From Bacillota bacterium (GTDB lineage: Bacteria > Bacillota > Clostridia > Christensenellales > Pumilibacteraceae): 61,003 nucleotides of DNA. The position numbers and the translations under genes were made by a program. Below the pieces are notes generated by a model. That model had not been told where the DNA came from, did not search any database, and saw only the letters and a program-made list of their open reading frames with translations. Positions 1-8,154 of this stretch are shown one piece after another. Position 1 is the first letter of the stretch. Every line of letters begins with the position of its first letter. The stretch covers positions 1-61,003 of the forward strand of contig WRAP01000009.1 in NCBI GenBank assembly GCA_009780135.1, given 5' to 3'.

Positions 1-72
1 AGAAATCTAGTATACTATAGTTGTTATGAAAAATTCACATAACCATATGATATACTTAAAAGAGAGTCTAGT

Positions 73-123
<51 letters not shown>

Positions 124-233
124 ATTTTAGCTTATAGTTTTTCTAATAATTTATCATATTTAGTGGCTGTTTTTGCTATATAGCAAAGATGGCTTTTTTG
201 TTGCGTTTTTACGCAAAAAGGAGTTAAAAAATA

Positions 234-1202
234 ATGAAAAAGAAATTATTAACAATTATTTTGGTGTTAGCCTTATCAATGACAGTTGTCGTTGCTTTTA
301 CTGCTTGTGATTTATTTGGCAGGGGTGGCAATGGTACAGGCGGTAATGGCGGTGATGTGCCTAGAGCAAATTATGACTACTTCTATATTGAGGACAACAA
401 TATAATAGGTCTTACGCAATTAGGACGCAGACAAACTACATTTGTTATTCCAGCTAGCGTTAAGGAAATTAATTCTCACTATGGTCGTATTTATGCATGG
501 CAACGTGCTCGCAGTCCATTTGAGCAAGTTGAATCAGATAATCAGATTACAATACAATTTGAGCCTAATAGCAATCTTGAATATATAGGGCCGGCTGCAT
601 TTATGAATTTATCATCGCTTAAAAGTATAACAATTCCCGCAAATGTAAGAAGAATCGGAAGAAGTGCTTTTTTGCGTGCTAGCGGTTTGGCATCAGTAGA
701 ATTTGAAGAGGGCAGTAGACTTGAACATATTGGAGACTCTGCATTTAGCCAGACAAGTTTGACTTCAATTATTATACCAGAATCGGTTACGATTATTGGG
801 GAAGCTGCGTTCAGGGCAACAAGTTTAATGTCAATAAATATTCCAAATACGGTTACAGCTATTGGAGCGTTTGCATTTAGCAATACAACAAGTTTATTGT
901 CAATAAATATCCCTCCGCTGATAACACGCATTTCAGCAGGCACTTTTCTTAGAGCGAGCAGTTTGACTTCAATTATTATACCAGAATCAGTTACGGTTAT
1001 TGGGGCAGACGCATTTAACGGGGCAACAAGTTTAGCTTCAATAACTATTCCTGCAACTATAGTAAACATATTGCATCATGCATTTGCTTACTGGACGAAT
1101 GAACAGACTATTTATGTTGAAGGGCGTTCTGAAGAACCTAGTAATGGCAATTGGCATAGTTGGTTAATGTCATCAAATGCTAATGTTGTTTGGCTAGGAT
1201 AA
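234..1202 (+). CDS. BspA-type leucine-rich-repeat lipoprotein
   Basis: A signal peptide (residues 1-24) ends in a lipobox-like FTAC with Cys25 as the predicted lipidated residue. A Gly/Asn-rich linker follows (residues about 29-43). From about residue 110 onward there are roughly seven repeats of about 23 residues with the pattern SxxxIxIPxxVTxIGxxAFxxxxxL, which is the LRR_5 (BspA/TpLRR) signature. Such proteins are surface-exposed and often bind host or matrix ligands; the ligand here is unknown. The ATG is preceded by an AAGGAG ribosome binding site and a small hairpin (TTGCG...CGCAA). The CAAG tract lies upstream. The repeats are clear; the function is inferred from the family. Confidence 0.85.
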   Translation: MKKKLLTIILVLALSMTVVVAFTACDLFGRGGNGTGGNGGDVPRANYDYFYIEDNNIIGLTQLGRRQTTFVIPASVKEINSHYGRIYAWQRARSPFEQVESDNQITIQFEPNSNLEYIGPAAFMNLSSLKSITIPANVRRIGRSAFLRASGLASVEFEEGSRLEHIGDSAFSQTSLTSIIIPESVTIIGEAAFRATSLMSINIPNTVTAIGAFAFSNTTSLLSINIPPLITRISAGTFLRASSLTSIIIPESVTVIGADAFNGATSLASITIPATIVNILHHAFAYWTNEQTIYVEGRSEEPSNGNWHSWLMSSNANVVWLG

Positions 1203-1321
1203 GAAGATTAAGTTTAACAAAAAATAAATGTTAGTCGAAAAACACATTATATGGAGTAGATTTTGTCTATATATCAAATATCATAGTTCTAATAATGGGA
1301 CAAACTTAATATTATAAATCT

Positions 1322-2227
1322 ATGTGGGATAGTCTAAAAAAGATTTTGCCGTGTAGTATCTTGGAGCCTATCGGAAAGTTTTTAGACTTTGATAGGTTTT
1401 TTGAATTGAGGTTACGGAGCGGTAAGGCTATTTGTATAAACTACGGCGGTAAAATTTTTTATTTAGGAAGTAAGGGGTTGTGCGAGAATAAGGATGATGC
1501 GTTTATTAGCAGTAGCGGGTTAGTTAATGAAGTGGTGGTTAGGGCAACGGATTATTCGCTTTATGCTGTAAACGACCAATTAAAGACGGGGTTTCTTAGC
1601 TTAAAAGGTGGAGTTAGAATTGGTATTTGCGGTGAGGTTGTGGTTGAGGGCGGAGCGGTTAAGACGATAAAAAACTTTAGCGGTATAAATATCAGGATTC
1701 CGCACGAAGTAGTGGGATGCGGTGAGAAAGTTTATAAGGAGTGCTTTAAGAACGGGCTTAATAATGTGTTAGTGATTTCTCCTCCGGGGGCGGGTAAAAC
1801 TACGATACTGCGGGATTTGGCTAGGTTACTGGGGTTGCGTGTGCCTAAGGTTAATGTACTTATAGTGGACGAGCGGTGCGAGATTGCGGCTAGTTTTGGT
1901 GGTAGGAGTAGTATGAATGTTGGTGAGCATAGCGATGTGTTTGTGCTTAGTCCAAAGTCGTTTGCGTTTGGTGCGGGGATTAGAACACTTGCTCCAGATG
2001 TTATCATTACGGACGAGCTAGCAAGTGTAGATGATGCGACGGCGGTTAGCTATGCGGTAAGCGCAGGCGTTTGCGTTATAGCAAGTGTTCATGGCAAAAG
2101 TGTGGAAGATATTAAGCGGAAGGCGGGTTTTAGTGAGCTGGTGGAAGGCGGAGTTTTTGATAGGTTTGTTGTTTTGTCTAACAGAGATGGACCTGGAACT
2201 ATAGAGAAAATAGTGCATAATTCATAG
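1322..2227 (+). CDS. spoIIIAA: Stage III sporulation protein AA (ATPase)
   Basis: A 301-residue protein with a Walker A motif PPGAGKTT at about 154-161 and a VDE Walker B-type motif at about 182-184, typical of the secretion-type AAA ATPase SpoIIIAA. In the family it is thought to energise the SpoIIIA-SpoIIQ channel joining mother cell and forespore. It is the first gene of a full spoIIIAA-AH set. No good Shine-Dalgarno sequence is visible before this ATG. The last codon and the TAG stop lie inside the left arm of a heptamer repeat element, so the C-terminus was probably set by that insertion. Confidence 0.95.
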   Translation: MWDSLKKILPCSILEPIGKFLDFDRFFELRLRSGKAICINYGGKIFYLGSKGLCENKDDAFISSSGLVNEVVVRATDYSLYAVNDQLKTGFLSLKGGVRIGICGEVVVEGGAVKTIKNFSGINIRIPHEVVGCGEKVYKECFKNGLNNVLVISPPGAGKTTILRDLARLLGLRVPKVNVLIVDERCEIAASFGGRSSMNVGEHSDVFVLSPKSFAFGAGIRTLAPDVIITDELASVDDATAVSYAVSAGVCVIASVHGKSVEDIKRKAGFSELVEGGVFDRFVVLSNRDGPGTIEKIVHNS

Positions 2228-2334
2228 TGCTTAGTGTATAGCTGTTGACTTAGTTATTTTGTTATAAGCAACGCTTATACTATTTATTTAATAAATCCGA
2301 CACTATGCACTAAGCACTATGAACTACGCACTGC
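2221..2334. repeat. Heptamer-arm inverted repeat element A
   Basis: The left arm (2221-2241, CATAGTGCTTAGTGTATAG) is complementary to the right arm (from 2302, CTATGCACTAAGCACTATG). The arms are built from 7-bp units and the core contains TTTATTTAATAAATCC. The left arm overlaps the spoIIIAA stop. The same core occurs, in the opposite orientation, in the element at 5227-5319. Confidence 0.9.
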
Positions 2335-2341
2335 AAAATTT

Positions 2342-2830
2342 ATGAGCATAATCACACGATTCTTAATAGTCGCCAGTCTTAGTGCGGCAGGAGCAATGGG
2401 AGGGCTTTATTTTTCTAAAAGGCTAAAAACTAGGGCTAGTTATTATGAAGCACTTGTAGATTTTATAAACCATACACTTACTCAAGTTAAGTTTAGGAAA
2501 GACCCGATTAAGAAGATAATGCAGAGTTTTATAGATTTAGGAGAAACACCGCTCAATAAAAATTTGCTGGAATACATAGCCGTTGATACTCCCAATTCGC
2601 TTTCGCTTTCTAGAGGAGTGTTAAAAACTGGCGAAATCGAAGAAATTAAGCAGTTTTTAGTATCTATCGGTACTTTAGATAGTCAAACTCAAATATTTGA
2701 ATTAGAGGCTTATAAAGAAAAATTTAATCATATATTAGTCGTAGCTAACGAAAAAAAGCGTATATTTGGCGGAATGTATGTAAAATTGGGTTTTTTTGCA
2801 GGATTGGCACTGGGGATTATTGTGATATAA
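2342..2830 (+). CDS. spoIIIAB: Stage III sporulation protein AB
   Basis: A 162-residue protein, near the usual length of about 170. It has an N-terminal membrane segment (residues about 5-24), a helical central region, and a C-terminal hydrophobic segment ending GFFAGLALGIIVI. SpoIIIAB resembles GspF-type platform proteins and may work with the SpoIIIAA ATPase. It is separated from spoIIIAA by repeat element A. No strong ribosome binding site is visible; the start follows the right arm of the repeat and a short A-rich stretch. Confidence 0.9.
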   Translation: MSIITRFLIVASLSAAGAMGGLYFSKRLKTRASYYEALVDFINHTLTQVKFRKDPIKKIMQSFIDLGETPLNKNLLEYIAVDTPNSLSLSRGVLKTGEIEEIKQFLVSIGTLDSQTQIFELEAYKEKFNHILVVANEKKRIFGGMYVKLGFFAGLALGIIVI

Positions 2831-2960
2831 AAATGAGAAATGAGAAATGAGAAATGAGAAATTGTTGTGTTTAATAAGTTTTTAGAAAAATTAAAAAAAA
2901 TTATATTAAAATTTAATCTTGACCGCAATTTTTCATTTCTCATTTCTCATTTCTCATTTG
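2831..2960. repeat. Heptamer-arm inverted repeat element B
   Basis: The left arm (2832-2862) is a run of ATGAGAA heptamers ending in ATTG. The right arm (2926-2960) is its complement, a run of TTTCTCA units. A long hairpin enclosing about 60 AT-rich bases could form between spoIIIAB and spoIIIAC. Confidence 0.92.
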
Positions 2961-2998
2961 ATATGTCATAAACATTATGAGGAATAAGAATAACACAT

Positions 2999-3196
2999 AT
3001 GGACATATCAATAATATTTAGAATAGCTGCTATCGGCATAATTACGGCTATAATAGGGCAGTTACTTAAAAAAGCCGACAAGGATGAAATTGCAACGCTG
3101 GTTACTCTAACGGGGTTGATTATTGTACTGCTTATGGTAGTGGATTTAATAAATAATTTATTCGGAATTTTGAACACGCTATTTGGACTTTACTAA
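2999..3196 (+). CDS. spoIIIAC: Stage III sporulation protein AC
   Basis: A 65-residue, two-helix membrane protein (segments about 4-22 and 33-55), matching the normal SpoIIIAC size. It lies in the conserved position between AB and AD and shares the IAAIGIITAIIGQLLK-type first helix with SpoIIIAD. It is a small membrane component of the SpoIIIA complex. The gaps on both sides are filled by repeats rather than the usual few bases. Confidence 0.92.
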   Translation: MDISIIFRIAAIGIITAIIGQLLKKADKDEIATLVTLTGLIIVLLMVVDLINNLFGILNTLFGLY

Positions 3197-3214
3197 GTTA
3201 TTTATAGGAGACAA

Positions 3215-3391
3215 GGTATCGCTAAATAGGTTTTTGTAGTAAGTTTCGAGAAAACTTTTGAGGAAGAACTTGCAATTTGAGAAGAACGAGCGTAGCAACG
3301 CTACGCCGATGAATTTGAAAAATGCAGATTCTAACCAAAAAGATGCCGAAAGCTACGCAAAGCTAGAGGCGAAAACCTATTTAGCGATACC
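3215..3391. mobile_element. 177-bp MITE-like element with perfect 20-bp terminal inverted repeats
   Basis: The left end reads GGTATCGCTAAATAGGTTTT and the right end (3372-3391) is its exact reverse complement. The interior has no credible gene but holds a smaller palindrome, GCGTAGCAACGCTACGC. The element fills nearly the whole gap between spoIIIAC and spoIIIAD. No transposase with matching ends is visible in this window, so mobilisation in trans is inferred. Confidence 0.85.
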
Positions 3392-3396
3392 ATAGA

Positions 3397-3783
3397 ATGA
3401 ACATACTTCAAATTGGAGCAATCGGAATAATCACGGCGGTGTGCGTTATGGTGCTAAGAGAGCACAAGCAAGAAACGGCATTGCTTGTGGGGATTTGCGG
3501 TGGAATACTGATATTACTTAGCGTTATAGAGTATTTTAGCAATATTTTTAGTGTGCTTAGTGGCTTTATGGATGCTTCGGGGATACCTAGCCAGGTATAC
3601 GCTACGATTTTTAGAATTATAGGCATAGGTTACATAGCGGATTTTTCGGCAGGGATTGTAGAGGATGCTGGGCAGAGGGCATTAGCTAGTAAGATATTAT
3701 TGGCCGGTAAATTGATAATAATGGTGCTGTCGTTACCGATTTTAGTATTGCTGTTTGATACTATAGTTAATATGTTGGGGTAG
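3397..3783 (+). CDS. spoIIIAD: Stage III sporulation protein AD
   Basis: A 128-residue membrane protein with about four hydrophobic segments, beginning IGAIGIITAVCVMVLRE, the usual SpoIIIAD opening. The length fits the family (about 130). It is an inner-membrane part of the SpoIIIA channel. The ATG lies only 5 bp after the right end of the MITE at 3215-3391, so the element's end supplies its upstream sequence and there is no Shine-Dalgarno motif. Confidence 0.92.
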   Translation: MNILQIGAIGIITAVCVMVLREHKQETALLVGICGGILILLSVIEYFSNIFSVLSGFMDASGIPSQVYATIFRIIGIGYIADFSAGIVEDAGQRALASKILLAGKLIIMVLSLPILVLLFDTIVNMLG

Positions 3784-3784
3784 G

Positions 3785-3945
3785 TTTTAATGAGAAATGA
3801 GAAATCAGGAATGAGAAATATAGATTTAGTAATTAAGAACTGCTTTTTGTAGGGGCGACAGAGTGTCGCCTAAGCCTTAGAAAAACATGAACTTTCTTTT
3901 ATTGGGTGAGAACATTCAAAGGCGTACACTAGCCTTCCTACAGTA
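3785..3945. repeat. Heptamer arm plus head-to-head REP pair
   Basis: From 3788 there is a single arm of ATGAGAA-type heptamers with no complementary arm. At 3849-3870 lies GTAGGGGCG with stem GACAGAGTGTC, followed by TAAGCCTTAG. An opposed copy ending CTTCCTAC lies at 3919-3941. The spacer (ATGAACTTTCTTTTATT) recurs on the opposite strand at 50262-50319. Confidence 0.85.
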
Positions 3946-3976
3946 ATTGTATTTATAATTGCAGATGTAAAGAAAT

Positions 3977-5230
3977 TTGAAAAAAAATATACAAAAACTA
4001 AATAATCAAAACTCTTTTTGGACAAGGCGTCGTCGCAAAATTATTGTGCGATTACTTATTATTGCTACGATGTTTGTGATAGTATTTCCATCTGCTTTTG
4101 TGGTTACTGCGATTGACGGACGAGACCACAGTGTATTAGAACAAGACTTAACAAGAAATATCGATGGCATTTTAAGCGAGTTAGATTTATCTGCACTTGA
4201 GCAATTTATTATCGGATTATCGCCTCAGCAACAAGCAATATTTGGTTCGGCTAGTGTTTTTGAACGGATACAAATGATATTAAGTGGCAATATTGCACTA
4301 GATTACGGCAATTTTTTTACATATATTATGCAGGTTGCAGGCATTAACTTACTTGGTTTTCTGCCGTTTATGCTAAGTATTTTGGCAATTGCTATCTCCA
4401 TAAATATCATCACTTCGTTAAAAGGTAAATTCGCTAGCGATAGTGTAGGTAATATTGTAACATTTAGCGGGGTTGCCTTAGTTGCTACAATTTTAGCTGT
4501 ACAGCTTATGATTGTAGTTTCGTCTGCTAGGGGGCTGATAGTTTCGCTTCAAACACAAATGAATGTCGTTTTTCCGATACTCCTCACTCTTATGGCTGCC
4601 GCCGGAGGAGTGAATTCTGCTGCCGTCTATCAGCCTGCGGTGGCGGTGCTTGGTAGCGGCATTATGAGTATAGTAGCGGCAATAATAATTCCGATGTTTA
4701 TAGTGGCAAATGTATTTACTGTGGTGGGGAATTTATCGGATGCCATTCGCTTAAAAAAGATGTCTAATTTTTTTAATACAAGTTGTAAGTGGTTACTTGG
4801 TACGGCTTTCTTTTTATTTATTGCGTTTTTAAGTGTTCAAGGCATTACGGCAAGTATTTATGACGGAGTTTCGGTGCGAACAGCTCGTTTTGCTATAAGT
4901 CGATATGTCCCGATAATCGGTGGTTATCTTAGCGAAGGCTTTAATTTAATTATGGCGGGCAGTGTATTGGTAAAAAATGCTGTAGGCTTTACGGCGGTAA
5001 TCATTTTATTTTTAACGGCACTTCCTGTTATTGCCAGCACGGTGCTATTTAGTTTAAGCCTGCATCTTACGGCGGCGGTAGCAGAACCGCTTGGCGAGAA
5101 GAGAATAAGCAATATTTTAAGCGGAGTAGCCAAAAATATGAATATCCTTATTGCCGTTTTAGTCGGAGCCGTCTTTTTGTATTTTGTTTTTTTGATTTTG
5201 GTTATTGCGACGGGAAACCCTAGTTTATAG
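3977..5230 (+). CDS. spoIIIAE: Stage III sporulation protein AE
   Basis: A 417-residue polytopic membrane protein with an N-terminal signal/anchor (residues about 23-45), an extracytoplasmic segment, then about seven membrane helices, as usual for SpoIIIAE. The start is a TTG (TTGAAAAAA); no in-frame ATG lies close by. The ribosome binding site is weak. SpoIIIAE is the largest membrane subunit of the SpoIIIA channel. The stop at 5228-5230 lies in the left arm of the next heptamer element. Confidence 0.93.
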   Translation: MKKNIQKLNNQNSFWTRRRRKIIVRLLIIATMFVIVFPSAFVVTAIDGRDHSVLEQDLTRNIDGILSELDLSALEQFIIGLSPQQQAIFGSASVFERIQMILSGNIALDYGNFFTYIMQVAGINLLGFLPFMLSILAIAISINIITSLKGKFASDSVGNIVTFSGVALVATILAVQLMIVVSSARGLIVSLQTQMNVVFPILLTLMAAAGGVNSAAVYQPAVAVLGSGIMSIVAAIIIPMFIVANVFTVVGNLSDAIRLKKMSNFFNTSCKWLLGTAFFLFIAFLSVQGITASIYDGVSVRTARFAISRYVPIIGGYLSEGFNLIMAGSVLVKNAVGFTAVIILFLTALPVIASTVLFSLSLHLTAAVAEPLGEKRISNILSGVAKNMNILIAVLVGAVFLYFVFLILVIATGNPSL

Positions 5231-5319
5231 TGCATAGTTCATAGTGCATAGTGCATAGTTAAGGATTTATTAAATAAAGACAATAACTAAGCACTAAGCA
5301 CTAAGCACTAAGCACTAAA
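5227..5319. repeat. Heptamer-arm inverted repeat element D
   Basis: The left arm (5227-5260) is repeated GTGCATA/GTTCATA heptamers. The right arm (5286-5319) is four GCACTAA units in a row. The core reads AAGGATTTATTAAATAAA, the same as in element A but inverted. It overlaps the spoIIIAE stop codon. Confidence 0.93.
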
Positions 5320-5326
5320 GAAAATC

Positions 5327-5815
5327 ATGCATCCTATAATCGGTTGGGTAATTGGAATATTGGCGATAGTCATTTTGGGCGTAGTGGTGGATTTGCTACT
5401 GGCTGAAAATAAGATGGGCAAATTTGTAAAAAGCGTATTTGCGGCCGCTGTGATTTTGGTTATCATTTTGCCACTTCCTAGCTTACTTAACAATGGCTGT
5501 AATTTTGACGAGAATTTTATAATTCAAAATCAATTCGAGCTAGACAGAAATTTTTTAGAATTTGCCGATAGAATGCGAATGAACTCGCTAGCAAGAGGGG
5601 TAGAGGCACAGCTTAGAGAGGACGGAGTTAGCGGAGCAAGAGTTAGTATAGAGGGTAGGGTAGAAAATAATGATATTATTGTGGATTTGGTTAGGGTAGA
5701 TATTAGTAGTGCTAATTTCGAAACAATAGCAGGGCAATTTAATCCGCACGACTTAGTTGGCAGATTAGTCAGCGGATATTTACATATAGACAGGTTTAGA
5801 GTGGTTGTGGTATGA
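5327..5815 (+). CDS. spoIIIAF: Stage III sporulation protein AF
   Basis: A 162-residue protein. Two N-terminal membrane helices (about 5-25 and 33-52) are followed by an extracytoplasmic domain of about 105 residues, the SpoIIIAF arrangement. In the family the soluble domain adopts a ring-building fold like that of SpoIIIAG/AH. A short inverted repeat (ATAAGTGTG...CACACTTAT) follows immediately at 5815-5840, before the next gene. Confidence 0.9.
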   Translation: MHPIIGWVIGILAIVILGVVVDLLLAENKMGKFVKSVFAAAVILVIILPLPSLLNNGCNFDENFIIQNQFELDRNFLEFADRMRMNSLARGVEAQLREDGVSGARVSIEGRVENNDIIVDLVRVDISSANFETIAGQFNPHDLVGRLVSGYLHIDRFRVVVV

Positions 5816-5845
5816 TAAGTGTGCATTTGCACACACTTATAACAT

Positions 5846-7141
5846 ATGAAAAACTTATACGATTTAATAATTGTCGGGGCGGGTCCGGCGGGATTAGCGT
5901 CGGCGATTTATGCCACAAGAGCAAAGCTAAAAACTCTCGTTATCGAAAAAAAAGAGGCTGGTGGCCAAATAAAAATCACTAATGAGGTAGTAAATTATCC
6001 AGGGATTTTAGAGACTAGCGGAGCAAAACTTAGTAGCGATATGAAACAGCAAGCTACTAAGTTTGGTGCGGAATTTATTTTTGGCGATGTTGTAGAGGTT
6101 GATTTAGAAGGCGATATTAAAGTCTTAACTTTAGCTAGCGGCGAAAAGGTTAGCTCATTTGGTGTTATTATAGCTACAGGTGCAATGCCCCGTAAGCTAG
6201 GCTTTACAGGCGAGAGCGAATTTAGCGGAAAGGGCATAAGTTATTGCGCTACTTGCGACGGTCATTTTTATATAGATAAAGAAGTTTTTGTAGTAGGTGC
6301 CGGCTATGCAGCTGCCGAAGAAGCGATTTATTTAACCCGTTACGCTAAAAAGGTTACAGTAATCGCTAGGGAAGCGGAATTTACTTGCAGTAAAACTATC
6401 GCCGATAAGGTGTTAGCTAATCCGCAAATTGAGGTAAAATTTAATACCGAAATCGTATATGTAAAAGGCGATAAGAGGGTTAACGAAGCAAAATTCAAGG
6501 ATAATATCAGTGGCAAAAGCTGGGAGTATAAGGCGAGCACAGAGGATAAGTTTTTTGGTGTATTTATTTTTGTGGGTTATCAGCCAGCGATTGGAGCATT
6601 TAAAAGTGCAGTAAGTTTGGATGAATTTGGCTATATTATAACAGATGAAGATATGTTCATTGGTACAAACGGCGTATGGGCAGTAGGGGATGTTAGAAGT
6701 AAAAAGCTTCGTCAGCTTGTAACGGCAGTAGCAGATGGCGCAATAGGGGCAATGGAAGCGGAAAAATATGTAGAATTGCAACGCACAACGCTCAATGTTC
6801 AACGCACAATAGACGACAATATTCGAAAGCAAAATGAAACTCAAAACTCTTTAGATAATTTAATTCAAAAAATCCAAAACCTAAAACATATAAAATCATT
6901 ATTAGTCGGTACTTTGCCAACTTGTCCAAACTGCATGCCCGTAAAGGAAGCAGTAGAATTTATAGCAAAATACAATAAAAATATCAGCGTTTCAGTTTTA
7001 GATTTAACCGACGAGGACGATATTATAGATAAATTCGATATATCAAGTGTGCCTGTTCTTATAATAAACGACGAAAAAGTTGTTGTCGGCAGAATGGGAG
7101 TAGAGGAATTGGTGGAAGTTTTAATGAGGAATGATAAATAA
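5846..7141 (+). CDS. Thioredoxin reductase fused to a thioredoxin-like domain
   Basis: Residues 1-310 are a complete thioredoxin-reductase-type FAD/NAD(P)H enzyme: GAGPAG at 11-16, redox CATC with Cys134 and Cys137, a second nucleotide fold GAGYAAAEEA at 151-160, and VGDV near 280. Residues about 350-431 are a thioredoxin-like domain with CPNC at Cys360/Cys363. The linker (311-335) begins with codons from a heptamer repeat (6779-6811), placed where a stand-alone reductase would normally end. The domains could pass electrons from NAD(P)H to the second CxxC. The gene sits between spoIIIAF and spoIIIAG, where no reductase is normally found. A link to sporulation redox chemistry is possible but unproven. 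Confidence 0.85.
   Translation: MKNLYDLIIVGAGPAGLASAIYATRAKLKTLVIEKKEAGGQIKITNEVVNYPGILETSGAKLSSDMKQQATKFGAEFIFGDVVEVDLEGDIKVLTLASGEKVSSFGVIIATGAMPRKLGFTGESEFSGKGISYCATCDGHFYIDKEVFVVGAGYAAAEEAIYLTRYAKKVTVIAREAEFTCSKTIADKVLANPQIEVKFNTEIVYVKGDKRVNEAKFKDNISGKSWEYKASTEDKFFGVFIFVGYQPAIGAFKSAVSLDEFGYIITDEDMFIGTNGVWAVGDVRSKKLRQLVTAVADGAIGAMEAEKYVELQRTTLNVQRTIDDNIRKQNETQNSLDNLIQKIQNLKHIKSLLVGTLPTCPNCMPVKEAVEFIAKYNKNISVSVLDLTDEDDIIDKFDISSVPVLIINDEKVVVGRMGVEELVEVLMRNDK
6779..6811. repeat. In-frame heptamer repeat tract inside the TrxR fusion
   Basis: Four to five 7-bp units of the CAACGCA/CAATGTT type lie in frame and encode the start of the inter-domain linker (residues about 312-322). The period matches the intergenic heptamer arms of this window. 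It marks a probable insertion at a former gene boundary. Confidence 0.75.
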
Positions 7142-7322
7142 GACGAATGAAAAATTATTGATTTTATTTTTTATAAAGTGCAGGCGGCAGAGTGTCGTTA
7201 CTAAAAAAACAATAGTTTTTAACTGCGTGTAATTTTATTTATTAAAGCGTAATTTCTTATTTTCTCATTTTTAAGCGATATAAGTATTCATTATTCAAGA
7301 AAAAGTAGCATATATATAATCT
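7142..7322. other. Intergenic region with degraded repeats
   Basis: The gap before spoIIIAG holds a decayed REP-like palindrome near 7181-7200 (GCAGGCGGCAGAGTGTCG) and degraded TTTCTCATTTT-type arms near 7250-7272. No gene or clear promoter is visible. Confidence 0.5.
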
Positions 7323-7958
7323 GTGTCTAATATTATTGGTGTTTCGGCATATGAGAATAAGTCTAAGGCTGAGGTTGTTTCAGTTGCGACTGTTTCGACA
7401 AATAAAAATTCTAACGCAGAATTAAAAGTAGTTGAGGTCAAAGAAAGTAAAGGCGTCAAAGGGCTTTTTGGTAGAGTTAGAAAGGTTAAGCATATAGAAC
7501 TAATTTTAGCGGGTATTGCCATTGCTGTGATGCTTGCTATTTATTTTAGTGCAAATGTGTCGATTGGCGGTGGTACAAGAAACACAAACGCTAATAGCAA
7601 TCCTACTCCTGAAAATTTTTTAGAAAGGATAGAACGCCAACTTAACGAGGCTTTTAGTCTCATAGACGGAGCAGGCGAGACAAGAGTTATAATAAATTGG
7701 GAAAGCGGTATAGAGCAAGTGATAGCTTATATAGTAAGCGAGAATCAAAACGGAAGCTCGAGTGCCCCGCAAATAATTACGGGTGGAGGTCAGCAAGGAC
7801 CTATTGTGTTAAAAGAAATTTATCCTAGAGCTATCGGTGTTATTATAGTTACACAAGGTGGCGATAATGTAATGCTACGGCTTGCTATGATAAATGCTGT
7901 AAGTACGCTACTTGACATTACTCCTGATAGGATACAGGTAATGACAATGCGTACATAA
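7323..7958 (+). CDS. spoIIIAG: Stage III sporulation protein AG
   Basis: A 211-residue protein with a cytoplasmic N-terminus, one membrane segment (about 57-78), a low-complexity Asn/Thr/Pro stretch, and an extracytoplasmic ring-building domain ending NAVSTLLDITPDRIQVMTM. In the family SpoIIIAG forms a large ring in the intermembrane space. The frame opens with GTG; no better start with a ribosome binding site was found, so the first 10-40 residues are uncertain. It is displaced from spoIIIAF by the redox gene. Confidence 0.88.
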   Translation: MSNIIGVSAYENKSKAEVVSVATVSTNKNSNAELKVVEVKESKGVKGLFGRVRKVKHIELILAGIAIAVMLAIYFSANVSIGGGTRNTNANSNPTPENFLERIERQLNEAFSLIDGAGETRVIINWESGIEQVIAYIVSENQNGSSSAPQIITGGGQQGPIVLKEIYPRAIGVIIVTQGGDNVMLRLAMINAVSTLLDITPDRIQVMTMRT

Positions 7959-7970
7959 GTGGTACGCATA

Positions 7971-8046
7971 ATTAGAAATGAGAAATAAAGGATTTGTTTT
8001 AGTGTAAATTAGATGGAAGTAAAATAAATCACATTTCTCATTATTG
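7971..8046. repeat. Short heptamer-arm inverted repeat element F
   Basis: The left arm TTAGAAATGAGAAATAAAGG and right arm ACATTTCTCATTATTG enclose an AT-rich core. The arms share the GAGAAAT unit with element B. Confidence 0.75.
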
Positions 8047-8154
8047 TTTGACAAATTTAATTCTAAAAAAGCAGTCATAAAATTGTAACTTATCTAATAT
8101 CATATAAAGAAAACTAAAAAAACTCACAAACTTCAAGGAGAATAACTTTAACCT

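Noticed and set aside
738-1060. Repeated DNA inside the first lipoprotein gene
   Set aside because: The similarity reflects leucine-rich-repeat protein units of 23 residues, not a mobile or CRISPR repeat.
542-1069. Long open frame on the minus strand opposite the LRR gene
   Set aside because: It mirrors the repeated codon pattern of the real gene and lacks a ribosome binding site and recognisable protein.
2831-2960. Short regular repeats that could suggest a CRISPR array
   Set aside because: The units are 7 bp with no spacers and form two inverted arms; there are no cas genes.
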